Shown in pieces: positions 48,087 to 59,771 of a DNA stretch of 64,000 nucleotides. The notes below the pieces were generated by a model. The model had not been told where the DNA came from. It saw only the letters and a list, made by a program, of their open reading frames with translations, and ran no database searches. The stretch's first letter is position 1. Every line of letters begins with the position of its first letter. Made by a program: the position numbers and the translations under genes. The stretch is from Dryas octopetala (Eukaryota > Streptophyta > Magnoliopsida > Rosales > Rosaceae). Location of the stretch: contig OY992832.1 in the NCBI GenBank assembly GCA_963921425.1, positions 3,844,001 to 3,908,000 on the forward strand, read 5' to 3'.

Positions 48087-49311
48087 CAAATGAGGTCTAT
48101 GAACTATGTATTTACGATCTCTCATTGTCTTGACAATTCCTAATTATTAAAAAAAAAATCATCCATTAGAAACTTATGAATTCTCTCATGTTATTTAGGG
48201 TTTAATGATAAGGAGAGGGTTTTCTGTTTATTATGTCCCAACATATTTCAAGTTCAAGCATTTATCTTTCTCATCTCAAAGTTGTGTACACAAACAAAGA
48301 TTGAGAATTGTGTTAGTGGTCCAACTCCATTGTTGTTTTTTCTTATATGAAAACTATGTGAAAGGGAAACAAAAAACTACTATTAACTGAACCTGCTAGT
48401 ATTAGATTTTTGTGATTTTCGGCTCTTTATCATATGTTTGGGCTTGAATTACAGACGGTGAAGTCTTTCAACTGTTAATGCGTGACAATTTTTACATCAT
48501 TGCCACCTACCAAGTTTCACACTCCACCCACTTTTTCCGTTTTTCCATCCGTCTAATTTTTCTTTTCATAACATGCTAGTAACATTCTCTTTTCTACCTT
48601 TTTCTTTTGCCACATATATTCTACTTAACTCACCCACCAATATTCTCAAAATATCCTTTTGAGACAAGGAAAATTGTTAACATCAAATAGTAGACTTGGA
48701 TTGGTGTGTCTCTTATTTCTAGGGAGCTGCCTCCCATGACAGGAGCTTAGTTTTTCTTTTTCTAATGTGTTCTTGTAAGTAATCTATTATAATTATAAAA
48801 TTAAATTAATTCATTTATTTAAAAAATGGGGTAGGAAGAACATTTTGGTGGATGACAAATTGACAATAGCATCCCTCTGCGTTTAGACCCTCCTTAAGTT
48901 ATTAGTGCTTTTATATAGGATCTTTTATTGTAAGGGCAAATATCAGTACGTCACAGATAGAGCCATTACGTGTAATTTGCTTTACAAAAGTCAAATTTGC
49001 AGCCTTTATTTTAGAAAAAATTTAAAGAAAAATGCATCTTTAATTGTTTTTCAGCAATACATAATGCATGCAAAATGGAAAATTTTAAGAAATTCAAGCA
49101 AAACACATATATAAGAATAAAGAAAGGTAAATACTATTGCATATAATATAGACAAACCCTATACAATGGACTTCATAAAGGTGAGCAAGGCAACACATTG
49201 TAAGCAATTAACTTAGTAAGCCTATGGTCACCGTCAGTTAAACCAGGAATGTAGTGAGCCTATGGCCTCTTTTATTTAAACCAGGAACTTCGTAAACCTA
49301 TACATAATTTC
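48087..49311. other. Spacer between RPL23A promoter and DRB 3' end
   Basis: No gene is seen. It is AT-rich with short pyrimidine tracts, and the DRB 3' UTR should be near 49312. Confidence 0.55.
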
Positions 49312-52300
49312 TCACTTCGGGTGCGAGAAAGCAACCCATTTTTCATCACTCATGGGCAACACAGTGCTGCCCTCTGGAATTGTCATGTTTGAAACACGGG
49401 GATAAACAGTAACCCTGTTATACGATGACATACTCTTTTTCGCTGGTGGCTCAAGAGTAGGGTCCATATTTAAATTAGTGGAGCTGTAAGAAGCCGAAGT
49501 TGTAGACAAGCCCTTTTGGAACCTAGGGGGGGGAGAAGGAAATCTCTCCTGAGCACGACCATTTTGGGACACAGCAGCAGGCTGATGACTGCTTCCTCCT
49601 GCACTTACTGGAATCAAAGCAGATAAGCTCAATGATTTGAAAACTTTACTTATATGCAATTCAGATTATGATCTTTGCGGAGAGTACAAGAAGATATCAA
49701 TTACATTTAAAGTTAAAAAATAAAGAGCATATCAGAATATCAACATCTATTTTCGTCAGTCTTCATACCCTATTTTAATTCTGAGTTAATCCTGTGAGGA
49801 TATGTGATACCATCATTTTCCTTTCAGTGATACTCTGGATCTCACTAAGTAAATACCACTAATTAAATGTTTACAACAACAAAAAATGCTTAATGGGGCC
49901 ACTGCCCCAACTGGGCATGCATTGGGTACATATATGTTTAGAGGTGCTACCTACCATAGTTGCATTAACCAGGAGCAGAGGTATTTATTGCATGGACTCC
50001 TGTAGCTCATCAACCCAGAGGACCTCTAGAGAACCAAGGAAACATAAATGTGATATTTCTTTCTTTACCCGTCTTGTTCGTTTGAACCAAAGACCTAACC
50101 CGACCTCACCAAACTCTCCACTAAAGCCATGGCCTAAGGATATAATTGTTTCTTATTAAATACTTAAATATAATAAAATAAACGTGTGTGTATCACTTAT
50201 GAATAACAAGTGAGTTTTTATCATTGATTACAAAATATTATGTATTTTGTATGCATCCGCATATGCATGTATAGACATATGTGCCTACATTGTGAAAGAA
50301 TACATGTATGTAAAAGCACATTATATGCTTTAAAAAGGTGCTTATGAAACATATAAAGATAATTTGTGTTGAATACTCTAAATTCCATGTACATGTTAAT
50401 TAATGTATGTAGGAAAACCTCGGCATAGCTTTAACACGTTTTATGAACTCCATAAGGAATTCACTTTTCCGTTGGCTTTAATTCTGTAAGCTTTCCAATT
50501 GATGCTTATTTGTATCTGATCATTTCATGATGCAGCAATTCTAAAGTATTCACATATGTATTGCCATGAGTTTTCTCCCAAAATCTTGAATCTGGACTCA
50601 ATAACTCAATGTTCTGGCATATACTTGACAATGATATATACCCACTACTATAACAAGCTGGTTAGCCAAAGCATCAACTGTAAAACTACAGAAGTTGTTT
50701 ATATTCATTAAGATATTTTAGATCATACATATGTGATATTTTGTTGAATAAACTGTATTTAATTCAAATCTTCACTTTGCTCTAACACAATACTTTAAAA
50801 GAATGAGAGAGAGACTGGAACATTCTTTGTTTAGTGCCAGACATCACGGGGATTTTCTGAAAGTCAACCAATGCATTTTAGAAGCATTTTCAAAGGCATA
50901 TGCAAATGAAAGGACATCTAAAACTCTAAGAAGAGAAAACCATTAAAAGTCAACACCTATATGCATAAAGATAAGTAGAACAAATATTTCAAATTAGAAG
51001 TAAAAAAAAAAAATTATCAATTAAACAGAAGGTAACTGAAGTTTTAACATCTTAAGCTTAGTGGATACCTTATCCACTGTCTTGTACCTTATTGTTTATG
51101 TTAATAAAAAGTTTTTACCTAAAAAAATAAACAGAAGGTAACTATTGATATTTTCACTGATTAAAAAAAATTTGGGCTGCCCAACTCAAATTCAAGTCAT
51201 GACATAAGAAGAGTAGTTGCTACCCTCCTTATAACCAGCTCCTTTCAGAGTTGACATATTAGCTCAAAAACATCATCTCTAGCTATCTGTTTGATAACTT
51301 AGATATAACCATATATACTCCAATTCGATATACTTATTTTGTGAAAGAAAATGGTGCCAGCAGAAAAATATTGTGTACAGATTCAAAAGCATCTAAGAAT
51401 AAAGAACATGATCCCAACAAACACATAAAGGAACATACGAAGGCAATGATAGTATAGTATAAGGTTTAGGAAAACAAAAGTGCTTTGGGGGGAAAAAAAA
51501 TACCACTATTCTCCCTTGTTTGCTCCCTAGTAATCGTACTCGGAATTGAGATCATGGGGGTGTTAGGTCTGGCTTGTTGTTGTAACTCAGCAGCTAGGTT
51601 TGACTGAAAGCTAGAAGATACGAGCTTCGAAACATCTTGCGCTTTCTGAGTAGGGGACAGAACCAAATGGATTTGACCCGACTTACCTGAAGAGGAAGGC
51701 ACAATATGTTGTCAAGCATGCAGTAGACTTTATTCTTCAGCAAGTGTGAGGATGACCAATCATTTATTTCCCCATCCCATCAGATATTATTTTAGAATAA
51801 TGTCTTTTTTTTTTTTTTGTCAGATAATCAATAATTACTTACTAATCATGATTTTGTAAGAGAATTATTTAATAGTGAAGTTACTGAGAATAAATATGAA
51901 ACTGAAAGAAGGCCATAAAACCTATAGAAAACATATTTCATGGACTATGACATAACAAATGTATTGAAGAAACAAATGTACTTAAAAAAATAATTAACAT
52001 ACAGTATTCATACCATAAAAGCTATAGAGAACATATTTCATGGACTTAAACTGAATATGTTTTCTATAGTTAAATGATGAGAATTTATTCAAGTTGGAAC
52101 AAGAGAATTAACATAAAGTATAGTCTAGGCATTAATAATTATTCAAAAAACTAAGAATTACAATGTCCTACATGTCCTCTAAAATCAAATAATTGATTCA
52201 TCAATTAGAGACAACAGACAAATTCAAGAGGCTTATGTTAGATCATTATGAAATCATGATGGTTGGAGCACAACAATTTTCTTCAAAAGACCCAAAAGAA

Positions 52301-55300
52301 TAAAAACGGTTTTACAATTTAGGTGCCATAATTGTGGGCAAAATGTGCAGCTTAAACCTATAAACACACTGAATAGGTTTCTTCTCAGCTTCAGAAGACG
52401 TCTTTCTTCTTACTATAAAATCAACTAAGCACTAACCCATTTGATGATGTACAAGAATTACTTTCCCTAAGCTGCAAGCACATAATGTTCCAAAGAGAAA
52501 ACATCCTAAGAATTCATTTATTTCCATATTCCAAGAGTCAATTTATACTGCAACATCACTCACACAGATGCATGCATAAATAAAAAGAAAATACCTACCT
52601 AGGGGCTAACATTAATTTGGAGATAGTAAGTCAAAAGAAATATATACTTACGCTCTCTCAATATATTGTAAGCAACCTTTGCCGCACTCATCTCTGCATG
52701 CTTCTTGCTTCTTGCTTCTTCACCTGCAAAAGTTTCTTCTTCTATCTCCACAGTTGAAACAAAAATTGGCATGTGAGGTTCACCAGATCTTCTTGTGCTA
52801 TAGACTGGAACAGAAACACCTTCTTTCTGCATCAGTTCTTGCAAAAGATTCTTGTATAAACCACAATCATCCTAGGAAAAAAAAAAAAAAAAAAAAGAAG
52901 AAGAGAAAAACACACACAGACAAAAGAAAAATTTAGAGATGCTCTAAAGTACCACCGTTATGAAAATAAGCATAGAATTGATATAAATTGGCCACAGGTT
53001 ATCAAAATAATAACCTCTTGAACTCCATTTGGCAACAGGGACATCAAAGCAACTTTTGCAGCTGCATGTTCAGCTTCCTTCAGTGTGGGAACAAATTCTT
53101 GACCCTCGTAGGTCTGTCCATCAATTGTTACCCTACACTTGAAATGGCAGGCATGGCCAGGACCTTCCCGCTCACAAGAATACACAGGTAGAAGAAGATT
53201 TCTCTTCTGTGCATAAGTCTGCAGCTGGTTCTTGTACATATGTTGTATATCTACACCTCATATTAAAAGATTATAAGTTGTAAATCATATAATAACTTAA
53301 GTATTAATCAAGAAAAAGTTGAGACACTGGGAAACTAAGACAAACATTAGTGGGATGCACAATGTTGCATATGCTAAAGAGTTTCAGGCATTTTATACTT
53401 TCTGTGCCATTTCCTTTTCTCAAATCCTTTAAACTCTGAGTTTACTTTCCAAGAGTTTCCAATAAGTTAGCTCCACAATTGAAGGATGAGAAGTGTTATT
53501 TCTAGACTCAGTTACTGCCACACATAAAATTAAAGAGATGCTTATGTAGGATCTCTTTTTCTGTATTAATCCTCAAAAACCTTAGTTACTGTGAAAAGAT
53601 TATAAAATACTTTAGTGCAGAAACTGAAGGATTGGAGAGCAATAATATTAGGCTCAGTTTCAATCACCAAAGATTGAGTCCAAAGATTGTAGAGTGAACA
53701 AAATTTCTAACCTCTAAATCTAGTACCATCTTCAACACCTGATGTGCTGCCATTGGCCTGAGAACTGGCACCTGATCTGTTACCACTGACCTGAGGTGTT
53801 TGATGCATTTCTTGAATCTTTGGTTGCAATGTCTGTTTTGCGTCTTGTGTACTATTCAAATCAGTGTCCACTCTCGAAGGAAGTGCTGGAATAATAGAAT
53901 CCATATGTGAAAATGTGAAATTAAAGTAATACGCAGTAAATTTGAACTAAAATTTCACAGTAAACATAATTGATTCATGTTCTCCCTTCACCAATAGTAA
54001 GAGCAATTTAAAGATCCACAGACCCAAAAAATTATTTAGAAAAATAAAAGCCTTGAACTACTATTTAAACAGAAACTAATAGGCCAAAGTAAAATTGGCC
54101 AATGATTCACATAAGATCACAGAGACAATTCCCCCAGAAGTATGCAAGCTTTTAATGATTTCATCCAAGATAATAATTTTGAGGGACCCAAGCCTACTTA
54201 ATGCTGAATTTACTTGGCCAAGTACGAGAAAAGCAGCAGTGTGTAGAAAATTGGACAGATTCTCATTTTCTTCTAGAGTGGGAGATTTGTTCCCAAATGT
54301 CAGACAGAGGGCTTTGGTGAGGGCAACATCTGATCACTGTCCAATAGGGTTAGATACAAATACATGGGATGGGGTCCAGAACATTTCCGATTCAAAAACA
54401 TGTGGCTGGAGCATTCAAGGAACAGTGGACATCAGAACAGTTTCAAGGGAGGGAGGGAGTTGAAATATTGGAGTAAGGAGGTGTTTGAAGAGGTGGGGAA
54501 AGGAAAAAGGGAGGCGGAAGTAAGATTAACAGAATTGGATTTTCAGGAAGGGAAGGGTTAGACGGTGAAAAAAAGAGCGAGAGAGAAGACTTATTAGCCA
54601 GGTTAGAAGAACTGGCTTTCGCAAACCAATTCCATCAATATTATTACCAGGATACAAGTCCAGACCTCATAATCTCCGTCAATAAAGATATTTTAGACCA
54701 GGTAAGTAACCTGTATCAATACCTAATTAATCAACATTCGAAGAACTTTCAATTTCAGCATCCAATACATATTAATTGAATAAACCATAAAGAAGATTCT
54801 GCACATACATAATACACACACATATATTCAGGATTTGCAAATGGAGAACCCAAATATCCAATGCTAGGGGAGGAAGACCCTTAAAAATTAAAGTAAAATA
54901 AAATAGAAAAAGCCAAAATAGCATGTAAATCAAACAGAAGAATGTGTTTTCCTTTTCTTCTCAGCTACCAAACAGAGCATTAAATACAAAAACGTCAAGA
55001 AAATTGCAAAACAAAAACAGGACCAAATTTCCCAGCAACCAAACAGAGCAGAAAGATTATAGTTGAAAACCTATAACCTTTTACCTGAGGATGAGAGAAG
55101 AGAGGGTTGAGGGAAAGAGGAAGGTTTGGGAATTGGATATAAATTCATGACAGAGTTAAAATTTTTAAAGGGGAAGTTGAAAGATTGGAGTAAGGAGGTG
55201 TTTGAAGAGGTGGGGAAAGGAAAAAGGGTGGTGGAGGTAAGATTATAAGAATAGGATTTACGGGAAGGAACGGCAGGGTTAGACGGTGAAAAAAATAGGG

Positions 55301-56737
55301 AGAGAGGAGACGTATTAGCCAGGTTAGAGGAACTGGCTTTTAAGGATTAAGTGTTTTGGAGGCGAAGAGCAAAAATTGAGTGGGCTAGAGACGGAGACAG
55401 CAATATAAGATTTTTAAAACAAATTGGTAGTGGGGGAAAAAGGAAGAAGAATTTTATAGAAAGAAAAAAATTTAATGACGACCATAGTATGTCATTTATA
55501 CACTTAAACCGGATAATACATGAATTAAAAATGTTTCGTTCAAATGATGCAATAAGGGAACCTACTAAATAAACTAAAGGTAATAGAAAAACCATCAGGG
55601 TCCTAAATATAGTTAAAAAAATATGGCAACGTTATTAATGGTAACAAGATATCAAAAGGTTTCCATGCACGAACTAACTCACTAACATATAACCGTTGCA
55701 TTTATATGTTTACTGTTAAACAAAAAACACAAACCTCCTAGGAATTCTATGTGAAACCAAGTTGTTAATATGTAACATGAAACATACTAGTGCTCCACAA
55801 AAACTATCCGTATCTTTACTATTTAGGTTTTCGAATCAAGTGATACTATACTAACTGGGGTGTTATACACTAAACAATGTAGACTTTCCAACACCAAACA
55901 TCTAGGGGCTGTCCTCGCCCTAATGGAATCCAAAAATGTATGAAGTCCAATGTTTGACAACCAATTCCAATATTATTACCAAGATATAAGTCCAGACTTC
56001 AAAATCTCCATCAAGACAGATATTTCAGACCAGGTAACTAAACCATATCAATACCTAATTGATCAGCATTCGCAGAAACTATCAATTTCAGCATCCAGTA
56101 CTAACTAATCTGATAAACCATAAAGAAAAATCCCTCTCTCTCTCTCTTCTCTCTCTCTCACACACACACACACACATATTCATGGTTTGCAAATAGAGAA
56201 CCCAAATATCTAATTCTGGGGAAAAGTAAATAGAAAAAAGCCAAACTAGCATGGAATTAAAAAAAAGAATGTGCTTTCCTTTCCTTCTCAGCTACCATAC
56301 AGAACATTAAACGCAAAAACGTCAAGAAAATTCCAAATCAATAACAGTAACCAAATTTTTCAGCAGCCAAACAGAGCATTAAGATTATAGCTAAAAACCC
56401 AAAACCTTTTACCTGCGGATGAGGAGGGAACAGAAGGTTGAGGGAAAGAGGAAGGTTTGGGAATGGGATTGGGTTTGGGTTTGGGTTTGGGAATGATATT
56501 GGGTTTGGGTTTGGGTTTGGGTTGTGGATCAGAGAAGTGGTCGAAGGCGAGCTTTGCGGCGTAGTTTTGGGCTTCCTTGACGGACTTGAATGGTTCCACG
56601 GTTTCGAAGGTGATGCCGTTGATCGTGACGGTGGCTGAGAAGCGAGGGTTGTGGTCGAGGCCATGCTTCGTGTTGTTGTACTCGGGTAAGGCCCATGCCC
56701 TCTTCTGACACAGCTCTTGCAGCTTCGACTTGTTCAT
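49312..56737 (-). CDS. DRB4: DRB4-like protein with three dsRNA-binding domains, 6 exons, 477 aa
   Basis: DRB proteins bind double-stranded RNA and partner Dicer-like enzymes in small-RNA production. Exons on the minus strand are 56737-56413, 53885-53712, 53250-53015, 52871-52652, 51686-51504 and 49607-49312. Phases agree, giving 478 codons with the TGA. The first dsRBD (about residues 1-68) begins [20 protein letters not shown]; a Pro/Lys repeat linker follows (about 70-105). The second dsRBD (about 172-238) begins [20 protein letters not shown] and the third (about 251-317) begins [20 protein letters not shown]; each ends in an Ala/Lys-rich helix (AAAKVAL, SAAKVAY). Domains two and three and the C-terminal [20 protein letters not shown] resemble Arabidopsis DRB4. 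The extra first domain looks more like single-domain DRB7-type proteins. Intron 1 is 2.5 kb with foreign insertions. Family membership is firm; the orthology label is less so. Confidence 0.87.
54095..54620 (+). mobile_element. LINE (L1-like) ORF2 endonuclease relic in DRB intron 1
   Basis: The plus-strand translation carries plant L1-type phrases: [11 protein letters not shown], then [14 protein letters not shown] (the SDH motif of the AP-endonuclease), then in another frame RFKNMWLEH and [19 protein letters not shown]. The shift in frame shows at least one frameshift. The 5' part of the endonuclease and the reverse transcriptase are absent. It lies antisense to the host gene. Confidence 0.75.
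54430..55147. repeat. Tandem duplication copy 1 in DRB intron 1, with partial exon 1
   Basis: It matches 55148-56475 in order: a LINE piece (GGAGTAAGGAGGTGTTTGAA...), then CAATTCCATCAATATTATTACCAGG, then AGCATCCAATAC through TTTACCTGAGGATGAG, then GGGAAAGAGGAAGGTTTGGG. The last part (about 55084-55140) is a copy of the 3' end of DRB exon 1 with its GT donor. Relative to copy 2 it lacks about 615 bp. Divergence is moderate, so the event is not very recent. Confidence 0.75.
55148..55600 (+). mobile_element. Second LINE relic in DRB intron 1
   Basis: The translation shows [12 protein letters not shown] again, with an early stop, and then [19 protein letters not shown] and [11 protein letters not shown], the region linking endonuclease to reverse transcriptase in plant L1 elements. 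It overlaps the tandem duplication, so its first part is a second copy of the 54466-54620 piece. Confidence 0.7.
56114..56175. repeat. (CT)n then (CA)n simple repeat
   Basis: TCTCTC and CACACA runs lie in DRB intron 1. The duplicate region near 54800 has only a short CACACACA, so the array expanded in one copy. Confidence 0.8.
56460..56524. repeat. GGGTTT hexamer array encoding a Pro-Lys linker
   Basis: Repeats of TTGGGT/GGGTTT on the plus strand are read on the minus strand as (Pro-Lys)n in DRB exon 1, giving [20 protein letters not shown]. The array is a plausible site of repeat-length change within coding sequence. Confidence 0.8.
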
Positions 56738-56843
56738 TGTTTCTCACTGGCTCAGTGGCTATGGCCGCTGTGCAAAATGTGCAGACTGTCCATGTGGGGA
56801 ATTTGCTTGCGTTTGCGGTTTTGTCCGGGCTTGTTTTATTTAC

Positions 56844-58383
56844 GGGTTAATTTTATTTATATACATCAACTATACATCATTTATCAAATGAGTACTTCTG
56901 ATTCAAAAACTTTCATTCGGGTATCTCAACTTCAATATTTCGTCAACTTAGTACCTCCGTTAGTCTGACCGTTAGAAAGACCGTTATCTGCATACGTAGC
57001 GCTGATGTGGCACACGCGAATCCCACCATTAAACGTTGATTTATCTTTAAAAAAAAACACATATACAAAAATTAATAAAAAAATCAATAAAACCCTTAAA
57101 ATTATATAAAATTGAAAAAAAAAAAAAAAAGTCAACCCCTACCTAGCACCCTCCCTCCCTTTCCTCCCCCACCCAGGCCACCCCCTCCACCTTCCCTGCC
57201 CCTCCCCCCCAAACCCAGGCCACCCCCCCACCTCCCCCGCCCTTCCCCCCCAAACCCAGGCCACCCCCTCCACCTCCTTCGCCCCTCCCCCCCAAACCCA
57301 ACCCCCTTGGCCCGTCACACCCCCCTCCCACCTAACCCCAACCTCTCTTCCACCCTTCCCAAACTCTCCCAAACAGAATCCAAAAACTCATTGCCAAGAT
57401 TGAAACCAACCTCCCAAACAGAAACCAACCTCTCAAAACAGATGCGGCCCGGGTATGTGCTAGGCTGGGCGGGAAGGGGATGCGTATGGGTTGGGTTGGT
57501 TTTCGGTGGTGATGTGGGGTCGGGGCTGGGGTAAGGCAGAGAAAAAGGAGAGGGACGAGGAGAGGCACAAACTGCTAGTGGCAGAGAGAAAGGAGAGGGA
57601 CGAGGAGAGAGAGTGAGGCAGAGAGAGATCGAGTAAGGCAGAGAGAGAAAGTGAGGGCTAGGGGTTCGGAATGACGAAGGGGGGAGGGTGGCGGTCGATG
57701 AGAGAGGCAGCAGTTGGGTGGCTGTGCAAGGGAGGCGGAGGTGCTGCTGGGTTTCTGGGCTTCCTCTTGAATGATGGTTAGTTCTTGTTTTTCAAATCAA
57801 CTTTGATTTTAGCTAAAAAAAATTTTGAGGAAGAAAAATCGATTTTGGAGATGGGTTTTGGATGTTTGATGGTTTTGATTGATGAGTTTTCCTTAAATAA
57901 TTAATTTTTTCAATCTTGGCAATGAGGTTGGGTTTGGGGGGGAGGGGCGAGAGAGGTGGAGGGGGTGGCCTGGGTTTGGGGGGGAAGGGCGGGGGAGGTG
58001 GGGGGGTGGCCTGGGTTTGGGGGGGAGGGGCAGGGAAGGTGGAGGGGGTGGCCAGGGTGGGGGAGGAAGGGTGCTAGGTGGGGGTTGGCTTTTTTTTTTT
58101 TTTTTTTTTTTCAATTTTATATAATTTTAAGGGTTTTATTGATTTTTTTATTAATTTTTGTATATGTGTCTTTTTTTAAAAGACAAATCAACGTTTAATT
58201 GTGGGGTCTGCGTGTGCCACGTCAGCGCCACGTATGCAGATAACGGTCTTCCTAACGGTCAGACTAACGAAGGTACTAAGTTGACGAAATATTGAAGTTG
58301 AGGTACCCGAATGAAAGTTTTTGAACCAGAGGTACCCAGTTGATAAGTGATGTATAGTTGAGGTATATAAATGAAATTAACAA
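56844..58383. mobile_element. 1.5-kb non-autonomous TIR element (Mutator-like), long inverted arms
   Basis: The left end (GTTAATTTTATTTATATAC at 56846) pairs with the right end (reverse complement GTTAATTTCATTTATATAC, ending 58381). Inverted similarity runs inward to about 57405 on the left and 57911 on the right, passing conserved words such as CTCATTGCCAAGATTGAA. The arms contain a C-rich or G-rich tract that creates spurious Pro-rich or Gly-rich reading frames. The 0.5-kb centre is purine-rich with GAGAGGGACGAGGAGAG repeats and has no transposase. The flanks TTTATTTAC and TTTATTTAT give a 9-bp duplication with one mismatch in low-complexity sequence, so they are only suggestive. It lies about 110 bp upstream of the DRB ATG. 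Confidence 0.8.
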
Positions 58384-58710
58384 TTTATTTATTTATGTAT
58401 TTATTATTGGTTTTCCTTTTGGGTCTAGAAATCTTTCTTTTTATATAAAAAAAAAAAAAAGAACTAAAATGTCTTAATTGCAATTATATACTCCAACTTT
58501 GGATCTATTTAAAATTAGGTACCTCATTTTTAAAAAGTGGCACTAAGGTACTCATAGTACGAATAAGCGGTGCTAAAGTACCTCCGTTAGTTTTTCACTT
58601 TTTCCGTCAACATCTCAGTTAAACGCCTACATGGCGCTGATGGGTGTCTAATGTCTCTGTTTTTAATCTTATTTTTAATTGGTTTTTGTAAGGTTTTTGG
58701 GTTAAATAAG
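58384..58710. mobile_element. Single arm of a related TIR element
   Basis: Words such as GTACCTCCGTTAGT and TGGCGCTGATG, followed by a T-rich stretch, match the outer arm of the neighbouring element in order, yet no opposite arm is visible in the window. It abuts the LTR element that follows. A first element split by the LTR insertion would explain this. Confidence 0.5.
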
Positions 58711-59771
58711 GACTTATTGCTTTGTTTTTCATTCTTTCAGTTTGCTGGGACCACCGTAGGAGTTTTGGAATGGATATTTGCTGACAAGGCTAGGTGATTT
58801 TCCTAATGAAAGAAGGACTCCAAGTCAGCCCCTATTTCCTAGGTGTGCCGCAACCTAGTCCAAGGAGGAGGAGATGACTTGCGGAAGAGGGGACAATATA
58901 TAAGAGGGCAAGAGGCGTAGGGAGACTGGGAAGGGCAGACGTTGGCAGAGGAAAGGACGCCACTTTGAGAAGAGCAGTAGGCAGTTTTGGGTGGTTTTTG
59001 TTATGACTTTTATTCGGTTTTTATTGATGGATTTGTGTAACTAAATACATTGCTAGGGCAGGATGAAGCCTTAAGATGATAATCTAGTTCTATTGTTATT
59101 TTATCTTTGGTTGTTTTCTTGATAGTGGGATTCTTATTCACCGATTCATACTCAAATAATTACATGGATGTTTGATCACCATCTGGGTTGTTAATTGAGT
59201 TATTTGATGCAAACTTATGTAGATACCATACAGGGTTTGGGTTTAGCTTCATGTGGATAAGGTCTGTATATGCCTTGGGTAAATACCATACTCTTGGGAT
59301 GTGCATGGCTAGTTAATAAATTCTTTGAACTCAAAAGACTCTTTTGCATGACATATTTGTTCTAAATACCATAGGCGACTTGCATGTGAAAGTAATAGAC
59401 TTGTTCTAAATACCATAGGCAAGTCGTGTCCAAAAGGATAGCCAACACTATTAATTAAGTGAACCGAAGGTAAAGTGACTAGAAGTTAGACAGGATTTTT
59501 AGTGGTGGATTCTTTGCTCTAGTATTTTACTTAATTGATTGTTAACGTCACTTTGATATCTCGTTGCTTTGCCCATATCTTAATTAAATATTGTCTTATT
59601 TATTTATTGTGAATTTCAATATCTTTGTTCAAATGAGTTGATTAACCAATCCTTGTGGTTCGACCTCGTACTTGCGTAACTCTATTCTACTACGGACTTG
59701 TGCGCTTGCGAGTAATTTAATTTGGGGTTTTTATTTGTCTCTTCTTTTAGGCATCTCAAAAATACCTACCA
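58711..59771 (+). mobile_element. Probable 5' LTR of an Athila-like Ty3/Gypsy fossil
   Basis: The region ends with CA just before a primer-binding site and contains a TATATAAGAGG core promoter near 58898. The left border is uncertain because the second LTR lies outside the window. Age cannot be estimated without the LTR pair. Confidence 0.6.

Larger units (their letters stand above)
55148..56475. repeat. Tandem duplication copy 2 in DRB intron 1, joined to real exon 1
   Basis: This copy runs into the intact exon 1 that starts the gene at 56737. It repeats the LINE piece (55184-55340) and then has about 615 bp (55345-55955) that copy 1 lacks, before the shared intron sequence resumes at CAATTCCAATATTATTACC. 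Confidence 0.75.

Noticed and set aside
56460-56524. Interstitial telomere repeat
   Set aside because: The unit is a hexamer GGGTTT/TTGGGT, not the plant heptamer TTTAGGG, and it encodes a Pro-Lys linker in frame.
57112-58114. Proline-rich and glycine-rich frames
   Set aside because: They come from the C-rich or G-rich tract present in both arms of the inverted-repeat element and are mirror images of each other.
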